A stretch of DNA of 10,959 bases from Bacteroidota bacterium (lineage in GTDB: Bacteria; Bacteroidota; Ignavibacteria; UBA10030), in the NCBI GenBank assembly GCA_025455125.1, contig JALONE010000011.1:1-10959 (forward strand), read 5' to 3'. Position 1 is the first letter of the stretch; each line of letters begins with the position of its first letter. Under the pieces are notes generated by a model. That model had not been told where the DNA came from, ran no database searches, and was given only the letters and a program-made list of their open reading frames with translations. Of this stretch, positions 1-6,322 are shown piece by piece. The translations under genes were made by a program, and so were the position numbers.

Positions 1-1878
1 GATCACACCCGTCACGCCCATGACGACGGTCCCCCACACGAGCGCCCAATATTCGGCTTTCTCGATGTAGCTGAATCGGTCGAACTTCGGCTTGACTTTC
101 GACAGGCCAAGGTTGTACTTCATCACGCCGATGGCGTCGGTCAGGTCTTTCCAGACCGGGAGGAGGTCCCGCAGGAGCTGCTTGCCGCGCGGGACGAAGA
201 ACAAGTAGTAGGTGTGATAGAGACTGGCGAGGACCATCACCACGGCAGCGATGCGATGGAGCAGGCCGCGAAGTTCGAAGGCTCCCGGAACATAGTCGCG
301 GAACGGGACCACCCACCAGGCATCGGGGAACCGGAGCGCGAATCCCGTGAGCACGAGCGTGATGAAACTGATGACGAGCGTTCCATGCTGGAGCCGCTCA
401 TTCAACGTCATGCGAACGTAGAGCCGATGCGGCTTCGGCTCGTGCGAAACCGGATCGCGACGTTCGCGCAGGATCCGTTTCGACTTCGTGATGAAGTCGA
501 GGATGTTGTGGACCACCATCCCACCGACGATCGCGATGATGAGAATGATGTACGCCGTCGCAACGAAGTAAAGCACGTCGTCTTGTCCCTCCGACGCGAT
601 GACGTGGACCGTTCCCTTTGTGAAGTTCTCGTTGGCGCCGGGATGACACGTTCCGCAATTCGCGATGAGATTATCCTTGTGCACGCGTGAACTGGGGTCC
701 GTGGAAGGCTTGATATCGTGAGACCCGTGACAACTCGCACAATTCGCGACCTCGACCGAACCGTGACGGCCAGCCAGACCGTGGAAACTATCCTCAAAGC
801 TCCGGAATCGATCTGCGGCAAGGCCGTACTTCTCCGACAAACGCACGGATGTATGACACGGCGCGCAGACCTGGCTCGAGACATTCGTGGGTGCGATAGG
901 GGCATTGGGATTGGAGCGGCCGAGGATCTTGTGTTCTCCGTGGCATCCCGTGCATGTCGGAGACGCCATCACTCCCTTGGATACCGCGACGCCGTGGATG
1001 CTTCCCCGGAACGCTTCTTCCTCAGGCGAGTGGCATGCTCCGCACGTTTCCGCAATGCGATTCCGGTTGACGTGCGACGCGGGGTCCGCCGATTTCCCGA
1101 CGTCGTGTCCCCCATGGCAGTTGACGCAGTTCGCCGCGCGCGCATTGCCCCCGGCCAAGGCAGAGGCGTGGACACTTTCGTCATATGACGCGATGAAGCC
1201 CGCGGAGGGGGCGACGCGCGAACGCACGTTCGGATCGTCGCGATGGCAATTCATGCAGACCTGCGTTTGCGCCTGCTTGACCTGGAGCGAATCCGCACCG
1301 GGGCCAAACGTCAGGGATTGCTGGTGACAGGCGATGCAATCCGGGGCGCCGACGACACCGGCCTTCAGCGCGACTCCGTGTGCGGAGCGGCTGAATGACT
1401 CCTTCGCTGCCGCGTGACATTTTCCGCAGGTCGTGATCTGGTTAATTGCAGAATAGATCCCTTCGCCCGCCTCGAGATGCGTGATGGAATGCGTTCCATG
1501 ACACTGTTTGCAGGAAGCGTTGAGCGATGGATCTCCCCGATTCGCCTTCATCATGCTTGCGTGGAACCGATGCTTCACGGGAGCGTCGGTATGGCACGAC
1601 TGGCAATTGACGGGCTCAATCTTCTCTTTGTGGGGAACATTGTCCTTGTCGAATCCGACGTGGCAGGCTGTGCAGACGAGCTTCGCGTGCGGGGACTTCT
1701 TGAATCCATTCTTGTCAACGAAGAGGGAGAGGGTCTTGCCGTTCTTCTCCATCGTCAGCGAATTGTCTTCGTGGCACGCAAGACAGTCGTCGTTCACTTG
1801 CGCGGAAAGGTCTGCGGTCAGGAAGCTGACGGCGGCGGGGAGAGTGATCAACAGCAGGAGCCTGAAGCGATTGTTCAT
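1..1878 (-). CDS. Fused 13-haem cytochrome c / membrane cytochrome b561-like protein (3' end outside window)
   Basis: The frame is open from an ATG at 1876-1878 to the left edge (626 codons, no stop), so the C-terminus is missing. Residues 1-26 look like a signal peptide (basic MNNRFR, then a hydrophobic stretch and a small-residue cleavage region). Thirteen CXXCH haem c motifs begin at residues 32, 69, 92, 123, 151, 181, 208, 251, 279, 309, 338, 380 and 408. After them come a hydrophobic helix at about 435-463 and a b-type membrane domain with helices at about 498-519 and 540-561 and the start of another at 609-626. H498, H541 and H555 are candidate haem b ligands. By architecture (periplasmic multihaem plus quinone-side b domain) it resembles Geobacter CbcL, a fused inner-membrane quinol oxidase, but it has more c-type haems. 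I infer electron transfer between menaquinol and periplasmic partners. The ribosome binding site is weak; the start was chosen because the signal peptide begins there. Confidence 0.88.
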   Translation of the reverse strand, partial: MNNRFRLLLLITLPAAVSFLTADLSAQVNDDCLACHEDNSLTMEKNGKTLSLFVDKNGFKKSPHAKLVCTACHVGFDKDNVPHKEKIEPVNCQSCHTDAPVKHRFHASMMKANRGDPSLNASCKQCHGTHSITHLEAGEGIYSAINQITTCGKCHAAAKESFSRSAHGVALKAGVVGAPDCIACHQQSLTFGPGADSLQVKQAQTQVCMNCHRDDPNVRSRVAPSAGFIASYDESVHASALAGGNARAANCVNCHGGHDVGKSADPASHVNRNRIAETCGACHSPEEEAFRGSIHGVAVSKGVMASPTCTGCHGEHKILGRSNPNAPIAPTNVSSQVCAPCHTSVRLSEKYGLAADRFRSFEDSFHGLAGRHGSVEVANCASCHGSHDIKPSTDPSSRVHKDNLIANCGTCHPGANENFTKGTVHVIASEGQDDVLYFVATAYIILIIAIVGGMVVHNILDFITKSKRILRERRDPVSHEPKPHRLYVRMTLNERLQHGTLVISFITLVLTGFALRFPDAWWVVPFRDYVPGAFELRGLLHRIAAVVMVLASLYHTYYLFFVPRGKQLLRDLLPVWKDLTDAIGVMKYNLGLSKVKPKFDRFSYIEKAEYWALVWGTVVMGVTGVI

Positions 1879-1999
1879 TGGAGCGCAGGGTTGATGAGCG
1901 TTCTTCGAATGAATGGAAAGCGCTTCACAAAAGGCAAATCATGTACCAACGATGATGGTGAAATTTGGCCAGAATTGGTAGAAGTTTGGTGGAATTCGC

Positions 2000-2016
2000 T
2001 GTTGAAATAATCAACA
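2000..2016. promoter_or_regulatory. Short dyad TGTTGA-N5-TCAACA upstream of the cytochrome gene
   Basis: There is a perfect 6-bp inverted repeat, TGTTGA (2000-2005) and TCAACA (2011-2016), around a 5-bp AT-only spacer, 122 bp upstream of the cytochrome start. It has the size and shape of a homodimeric regulator half-site pair, but I cannot name the regulator. A dyad this short could arise by chance in an AT-rich spacer. Confidence 0.3.
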
Positions 2017-2057
2017 AAATCCCAAAACCTGCAATATTTCGCGCATTCTTGGGATTT
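2017..2057. repeat. Perfect 9-bp inverted repeat framing box A
   Basis: The arms aaatcccaa (2017-2025) and ttgggattt (2049-2057) are exact reverse complements separated by 23 bp. The left arm overlaps the end of box A (2020-2042). The site sits between the cytochrome gene and the terminator of the preceding operon. The structure is seen directly. A role as operator or RNA structure is inference; no T tract follows on either strand, so a terminator is unlikely. Confidence 0.45.
2020..2042 (-). promoter_or_regulatory. Box A: 23-nt element shared with 7797-7819
   Basis: Read on the minus strand the box is GCGAAATATTG, four bases, then TTTTGGGA. It matches box B at 20 of 23 positions without gaps. 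It lies 141 nt upstream of the multihaem cytochrome start and points the same way as that gene. The recurrence in two non-coding stretches suggests a regulator site or upstream control element. I do not recognise it as a standard FNR, Rex or NrdR site. Confidence 0.4.
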
Positions 2058-2060
2058 GGC

Positions 2061-2099
2061 GTAAAAGGAAGGGCTGTCCTCCCTGCAAGAGGACAGCCC
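2061..2099 (-). terminator. Rho-independent terminator of the kor-ald-CoA-transferase operon
   Basis: A perfect 10-bp stem (gggctgtcct at 2071-2080, aggacagccc at 2090-2099) encloses a 9-nt loop. On the minus strand it is followed by TTCCTTTTAC, a T-rich tail. It starts 38 nt after the stop codon of the CoA-transferase gene. The + strand side of the hairpin has no T run, so it acts on minus-strand transcripts and separates the operon from the cytochrome gene. Confidence 0.85.
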
Positions 2100-2137
2100 G
2101 CATTTGCCAAAACCAACCTTGTTGCCAGGTCACTGGC

Positions 2138-3433
2138 CTACTTCAATGTCGCGGTTCGCAACCGATCCTCCAACTCCGAATGGAATTTCGGGTCGGCGAT
2201 CGCGATCAACGCTTCGGCGCGTTGGCGAAGGTTCTTCCCGTGAAGATACGCGACGCCGAACTCGGTCACAATGTAATGGACGTCGGCGCGCGTGGTGACG
2301 ACACCGGCTCCCTGCTTGAGGAACGGAACGATGCGTGAGACCGTGCCATTCTTCGTCGTGGCGGGCAAGGCGATGATGGGCTTGCCGTTCTTCGAATAGG
2401 ATGCGCCTCGGATGAAATCCACCTGCCCGCCGAATCCGCTGTAGATCTTCGTCCCGATGGAATCCGAACAGACCTGACCGGTGATATCGACCTCGATACA
2501 GGAGTTGATGGCGACCATATTCGCATTCTGCGAAACGATGAACGGATTGTTGGTGTAATCGCACGGATGCAGCTCGAAGAGCGGATTGTTATGCACGTAC
2601 TTATAGAGGTCGCGGGATCCCATGATGAACGTCGCGACGACCTTGCCCGGATGCAGCGTCTTCTTCTGATTCGTGATGATGCCCTTGTCGATCGCCTTCA
2701 CGACGCCGTCGGAGACCATCTCGGTGTGGATGCCAATATGGTGCTTCCCCTCAAGGCGCGCAAGCACCGCATCCGGGATCCCGCCGATCCCCATCTGCAT
2801 CGTCGCGCCATCAGCAATGAGCGGTGCGATGTGATCCGCAATCCTTCCTTCCATCTCCGACGAATTCGCCGGGGGTAATTCGAGCAACAGTTCGGAGCAT
2901 TCCACGACCTTGTGCACACGCGACACGTGAATAAACACGTCGCCGAGCGTTCGCGGCATCTGCTCGTTGACCTGCACGATCACAAGTTTCGCATTTTCCG
3001 CCGCTGATTTCGAAGCCGCACACTCCACACCGTAGCTCATGAATCCATGATCGTCCGGCGGCGAGCAATGGATGATGGCGACATCCAACGGCAATTGCCC
3101 TTCGCGGAACAGAGAAGGGATGTTCGACAGGTGGACCGGGACGTAGTCGGATGTCCCCGCCGCGATGGCGGCGCGGTCTGCTGGTCCGACAAAGAGCGAG
3201 TTGTGGCGGAAGTGCTTCTCCATGCCCGGTTTCGAGAGCGGATCCTCACCGAGGAGCAACACATGGTTGACCTCGATATTCGAGAGACCCGCGGCGCGTT
3301 TCGCCAGCGCACGCATCAGCAGTAACGGCGTCGCCGCGTTTCCGCTTAAAAAGATGCGGTCATTCGGCTTCAGCGATTCCATCGCCTCATCGGCGGTCAC
3401 ACACTTTGAACGATATTGGTCGATCCAGGCCAT
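2138..3433 (-). CDS. Acetyl-CoA hydrolase/transferase family CoA-transferase (4-hydroxybutyrate CoA-transferase-like)
   Basis: This 431-residue protein matches the acetyl-CoA hydrolase/transferase family (Cat1, AbfT, Ach1), class I CoA-transferases that move CoA between an acyl-CoA and a carboxylic acid through a glutamyl-CoA intermediate. Visible marks are the GIGGIPDAV segment (215-223), the HTEMVSDG segment (236-243) with candidate catalytic Glu238, and the glycine-rich SGFGGQVDF loop (332-340). The Glu position coincides with that reported for clostridial 4-hydroxybutyrate CoA-transferase, and the length suits that subgroup better than the roughly 500-residue succinyl-CoA:acetate enzymes. 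The substrate cannot be fixed from sequence; acetate, propionate, butyrate or 4-hydroxybutyrate are all possible. It is the last gene of the operon, 31 nt after alanine dehydrogenase and just before a strong terminator. The upstream ribosome binding site is poor, so coupling to the preceding gene is plausible. Confidence 0.88.
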   Translation of the reverse strand: MAWIDQYRSKCVTADEAMESLKPNDRIFLSGNAATPLLLMRALAKRAAGLSNIEVNHVLLLGEDPLSKPGMEKHFRHNSLFVGPADRAAIAAGTSDYVPVHLSNIPSLFREGQLPLDVAIIHCSPPDDHGFMSYGVECAASKSAAENAKLVIVQVNEQMPRTLGDVFIHVSRVHKVVECSELLLELPPANSSEMEGRIADHIAPLIADGATMQMGIGGIPDAVLARLEGKHHIGIHTEMVSDGVVKAIDKGIITNQKKTLHPGKVVATFIMGSRDLYKYVHNNPLFELHPCDYTNNPFIVSQNANMVAINSCIEVDITGQVCSDSIGTKIYSGFGGQVDFIRGASYSKNGKPIIALPATTKNGTVSRIVPFLKQGAGVVTTRADVHYIVTEFGVAYLHGKNLRQRAEALIAIADPKFHSELEDRLRTATLK

Positions 3434-3464
3434 GGGGAATTCATTCCGTTCGGTTCAGAACTGC

Positions 3465-4586
3465 TCACTTCAGAAGTGGTTGAAGGTCTGTCGTTTCGAC
3501 GCCGAAGACGCGACCGGCTGCGCGATTCGTGCACCGGCCGCCGAACGTGCACACACCGCGTGCGAGGCCGTTGTCTGCTTTGAACGCCGCCGGAGCTCCT
3601 TGCGAGCCGATCTCGTGGAGGAACGGCAGCAACGTATTGGAAAGTCCGACGGATGCGGTGCGCGCAACCGCCGCGGGAATGTTCGGTACACAGTAATGAA
3701 TGACGCCATGCGCCATGAATACCGGATCGTTCAACGTGGTGGGACGACTGGTCTCGATGCACCCTCCCTGATCGATCGAAACGTCCACGATGACTGAACC
3801 CGGCTTCATCTGCTTCACCATCGCTTCCGTCACCACGTGAGGTGTCTTCTCTCCGCCTTTGATCAGGACCGCGCCGATGAGTACGTCGGCTTCTGCGACC
3901 GCGCGTTCAACATAGTAGCGGTCGGCGATCGCCGTCGTGACCCGCCACTGGAATAGCTCCTCCAGCTCACGCAATCGTCGGAGGTCGCGGTCGAGCACCA
4001 CCACGCGCGCACCCAGACCAAGGGCGACCCGGGTCGCCGTCCGGCCGACGACGCCCGCGCCCAGAATGACGACCGTCGCCGCAGGAATCCCCGGAAGACT
4101 CCCGAGCAGAACACCTCGTCCCCCCGATTCAGCCTGCAAGTACTGTGCGGCAACGTGGATCGAGATCTGTCCCGCGATATCGCTCATGACCTGCAACAGT
4201 GTCTGGTCACCATGCGCGTTTTCGATGAGTTCCAGCGCGACGGCTGAGATCTTCTTTTCCAGGAGCCTGTCGAGTGTCTGCCGCTTGGCGATCGCAAGGT
4301 GGAGCACGGAGAAGAGCGATTGCCCTTCGTTGAGGGCGCCGAGTTCCGCGTCGGTCGGCGGCGCGATCTTGAGGACCGTGTCGGCGCGATGCAGTGCTTC
4401 ATCAGCGCTGTAGGCGATGGTTCCCCCCGCTTTTCGGAACTCCTCGTCCGGGAAGTGGCTGAGCGCCCCCGCATCCCGTTCGATGTAGACCTGATGGCCC
4501 GCCGAGGTCAGCGACTGCACCGCGGGGGGCGTCAAGACGATGCGTCGTTCGGAAACGAAATTCTCTTTGAGGATGCCGAAGATCAT
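3465..4586 (-). CDS. ald: Alanine dehydrogenase
   Basis: This 373-residue protein has the usual family length and catalyses NAD-dependent interconversion of L-alanine with pyruvate and ammonium in the cytoplasm. The N-terminal substrate domain has R15 in RRIVLTP, K73 and H96, matching the known pyruvate-binding and catalytic positions. The Rossmann domain carries GAGVVG (176-181) with acidic D199 at the end of the next strand, and the IDQGG motif places the catalytic aspartate at D272. The C-terminal HYCVPNIPAAVARTAS stretch differs from the textbook HYCVANMPGAVPRTST and resembles what I recall from Bacteroidota-type enzymes. The start at 4586 gives the standard N-terminus MIFGILKEN, with AAAGGG 8 nt upstream. 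The same frame is open to 4793, but that extension has no family similarity and overlaps the upstream gene. It probably recycles ammonium or pyruvate for the neighbouring oxidoreductase. Confidence 0.88.
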   Translation of the reverse strand: MIFGILKENFVSERRIVLTPPAVQSLTSAGHQVYIERDAGALSHFPDEEFRKAGGTIAYSADEALHRADTVLKIAPPTDAELGALNEGQSLFSVLHLAIAKRQTLDRLLEKKISAVALELIENAHGDQTLLQVMSDIAGQISIHVAAQYLQAESGGRGVLLGSLPGIPAATVVILGAGVVGRTATRVALGLGARVVVLDRDLRRLRELEELFQWRVTTAIADRYYVERAVAEADVLIGAVLIKGGEKTPHVVTEAMVKQMKPGSVIVDVSIDQGGCIETSRPTTLNDPVFMAHGVIHYCVPNIPAAVARTASVGLSNTLLPFLHEIGSQGAPAAFKADNGLARGVCTFGGRCTNRAAGRVFGVETTDLQPLLK

Positions 4587-4642
4587 ACGAAGAACCCTTT
4601 GATTGAAACGGAAGAACGTGAACGTCGGTCTTCTGCCGGTCG

Positions 4643-4906
4643 CTAGATGGAGGGATTGTAGCTCGAGATCACTCCGTCGAGTATCTGTCCGCGCGCGCGG
4701 AGTTCGTTCAGCTTCTGCATCATGCGGATGACGGTGCGGCTCCGTTCTTCCAGCACTTCCCGCACAAATGCCTGGACGTCCGGATAGTCGCAATCGCTCA
4801 TCATCGTCTCGTACACCTTCACCATCTCGCTTTCCCGCCGGATGGCTTCATTCAACAGGCCGCAGGTGTTGCGACATGCATGCGAGCATTCAATGTGTTC
4901 TGCCAT
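4643..4906 (-). CDS. Small Cys/His-rich helical protein, ferritin-like hairpin, unknown function
   Basis: This 87-residue protein sits inside the operon, 46 nt after the gamma subunit gene and 56 nt before alanine dehydrogenase. The N-terminus holds H4, C7, H9, C11 and C15. The three cysteines are spaced exactly four residues apart (CX3CX3C), so they would line one face of a helix, and a fourth cysteine is C39. The rest predicts as two amphipathic helices (about 15-37 and 42-70) rich in Glu, Arg and Met, like half of a ferritin-like four-helix bundle. There is no signal peptide or membrane segment. ATG 4906 is preferred because GGGAGAG lies about 6 nt upstream; ATGs at 4921 and 4960 are alternatives. 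Function is not recognised. Metal or Fe-S binding, or a role as oxidoreductase accessory protein, is inference from the residues and the context. Confidence 0.75.
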   Translation of the reverse strand: MAEHIECSHACRNTCGLLNEAIRRESEMVKVYETMMSDCDYPDVQAFVREVLEERSRTVIRMMQKLNELRARGQILDGVISSYNPSI

Positions 4907-4952
4907 GTTCTTCTCTCCCATAGAGTCTTCTGCACGAACAACGAATTCCAGC

Positions 4953-5516
4953 CTACGCAACCGCGCCGGTCACTTCGAGCGCCAGTTCCTTCCCGCGCGC
5001 AAGCGCCTTTTCGTTCACCGGCACCAGATGCTGACGATGCGCCGGCAGTACGTTGCGCAACGCCTGGATGACGGTCTCCGGCTTCACGATAGGTCTTCGG
5101 TCGAGAAATGCTCCGAGCAAGACCACGTTCGCCACCTGCTTGCTCGAGAGCTTCTGTGCCTCTTCAAGGCCGGACAGTCCCATCACTTCGATATCGTTCC
5201 GCTGCGGCGCGTGGATGATCGTGGACCGTTCATAGATCAGCAAGCCCCCCGGTTTGACAGCCGGCAGGAACTTGTCCATGGACGGTTGATTCAGCACGAT
5301 CGCCGTGTCGAATCGTGTCAGGATCGGAGAGCTGATGCGGTTCTCCGACACGATAACGATGCAGTTCGCCGTGCCGCCGCGCATCTCGGGACCGTACGAC
5401 GGCATCCAACTCACTTCTTTGCCTTCTTTCATTGCCGCGTAGGCGATCAGCTGGCCCATGGAAAGCACACCCTGGCCGCCGAACCCGGCGATGATGATCT
5501 CTTGCGATTGTATCAT
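4953..5516 (-). CDS. korC: 2-oxoacid:ferredoxin oxidoreductase, gamma subunit (KorC/PorG type)
   Basis: The protein has 187 residues, the normal length for a stand-alone gamma subunit of the pyruvate/2-oxoglutarate/2-oxoisovalerate:ferredoxin oxidoreductases. It opens with the family glycine motif GFGGQG (11-16) and has the diagnostic SYGPEMRGGTANC stretch (40-52). The gamma subunit packs against alpha and beta and contributes to CoA handling in the cytoplasmic complex. The start is supported by a GAGGAAG ribosome binding site just upstream. It follows the beta gene after 24 nt in the order ferredoxin, alpha, beta, gamma. Whether the complex uses 2-oxoglutarate or a branched-chain 2-oxoacid cannot be settled from this subunit, so the symbol is a family label. 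Confidence 0.87.
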   Translation of the reverse strand: MIQSQEIIIAGFGGQGVLSMGQLIAYAAMKEGKEVSWMPSYGPEMRGGTANCIVIVSENRISSPILTRFDTAIVLNQPSMDKFLPAVKPGGLLIYERSTIIHAPQRNDIEVMGLSGLEEAQKLSSKQVANVVLLGAFLDRRPIVKPETVIQALRNVLPAHRQHLVPVNEKALARGKELALEVTGAVA

Positions 5517-5540
5517 GATCTTCCTCGTACTCGCGAATGT

Positions 5541-6305
5541 CTACTTCGGCGCCTTCAGGTCGCCGAGGGGATAGTAGGGGAACATGTTCTTCTCGAGCCA
5601 CTCGTTCGCCTCGATCGGCGTCATCTTCCACCCGGACGGACAATTCGAAACGACCTCGATGAAGCATGTTCCCTTCTTCTCTTTCTGATAGCGGAAGGAA
5701 GCTTCGATCGCCTTCTTCAGCTTGCGCACGTTCGCCGTCGTGTGGACCGACTGCCGTGTGACGTAGTACGCGCCCGGAAGCTGAGCGACGAGTTCCGTGA
5801 TCTTCAACGGATATCCCATTGTGCTCGCCTCGCGTCCGAACGGCGATGTCGAGGTCTTCATCCCAAGCAGCGAGGTCGGCGCCATCTGGCCGCCAGTCAT
5901 TCCGTAGATGCCGTTGTTCACGAACAGCATCAGGATGTTCTCGCCCCGGTTGACCGTGTGGATGGTCTCACCCGTGCCGATGGCCGCAAGATCGCCGTCG
6001 CCTTGATAGGAGTAGACGAACTTGTCAGGACGAACGCGTTTGACGCCCGTCGCGACAGCACTTGCACGTCCGTGGGCGGCTTCCTGCATATCCACATTCA
6101 TGTAGTCATACGCGAACACCGAGCATCCAACCGGCGCAACGCCGATGGTCTCGCTCTGAATGCCCATCTCGTCGATGACTTCCATGAGAATCTTGTGAAT
6201 AACGCCGTGTCCACAACCCGGACAGTAGTGCATGGGCGTGTCGGTCAGGGTTTGCGGCTTCTTGTAAACGACTTCCATGCCTACAGGGATAAACGTGTTC
6301 TCCAT
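5541..6305 (-). CDS. korB: 2-oxoacid:ferredoxin oxidoreductase, beta subunit (thiamine pyrophosphate binding)
   Basis: This 254-residue subunit carries the thiamine diphosphate site. The N-terminal CPGCGHG (28-34) is the typical Cys-rich entry of Kor/Vor beta subunits. GDGD (102-105) and the following NNGIYGMTGGQ (130-140) form the TPP/Mg binding motif. There are no extra 4Fe-4S motifs beyond the few cysteines, consistent with the separate ferredoxin encoded first in the operon. The enzyme cleaves a 2-oxoacid, releases CO2, forms acyl-CoA and passes two electrons to ferredoxin. The start at 6305 is supported by AAGGAG about 8 nt upstream. It is 17 nt downstream of the alpha gene, so co-translation of the two core subunits is likely. 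Substrate specificity is undetermined. Confidence 0.92.
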   Translation of the reverse strand: MENTFIPVGMEVVYKKPQTLTDTPMHYCPGCGHGVIHKILMEVIDEMGIQSETIGVAPVGCSVFAYDYMNVDMQEAAHGRASAVATGVKRVRPDKFVYSYQGDGDLAAIGTGETIHTVNRGENILMLFVNNGIYGMTGGQMAPTSLLGMKTSTSPFGREASTMGYPLKITELVAQLPGAYYVTRQSVHTTANVRKLKKAIEASFRYQKEKKGTCFIEVVSNCPSGWKMTPIEANEWLEKNMFPYYPLGDLKAPK

Positions 6306-6322
6306 GATCCTCGCTCCTTCCG

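Noticed and set aside
214..1420. Several overlapping plus- and minus-strand open frames in the left 1.4 kb
   Set aside because: They are other frames of the multihaem cytochrome. The minus-strand frame with 13 CXXCH motifs and a signal peptide explains the region; it lacks a stop inside the window only because it runs off the edge.
4587..4642. Weak GAAGA/TCTTC pairing between the small gene and alanine dehydrogenase
   Set aside because: A 5-bp stem with a long loop and no T tract is not enough for a terminator or attenuator.
4587..4793. N-terminal extension of alanine dehydrogenase
   Set aside because: The extension is Arg-rich with no family similarity and overlaps the upstream small gene. 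MIFGILKEN at 4586 is the typical start of the family.
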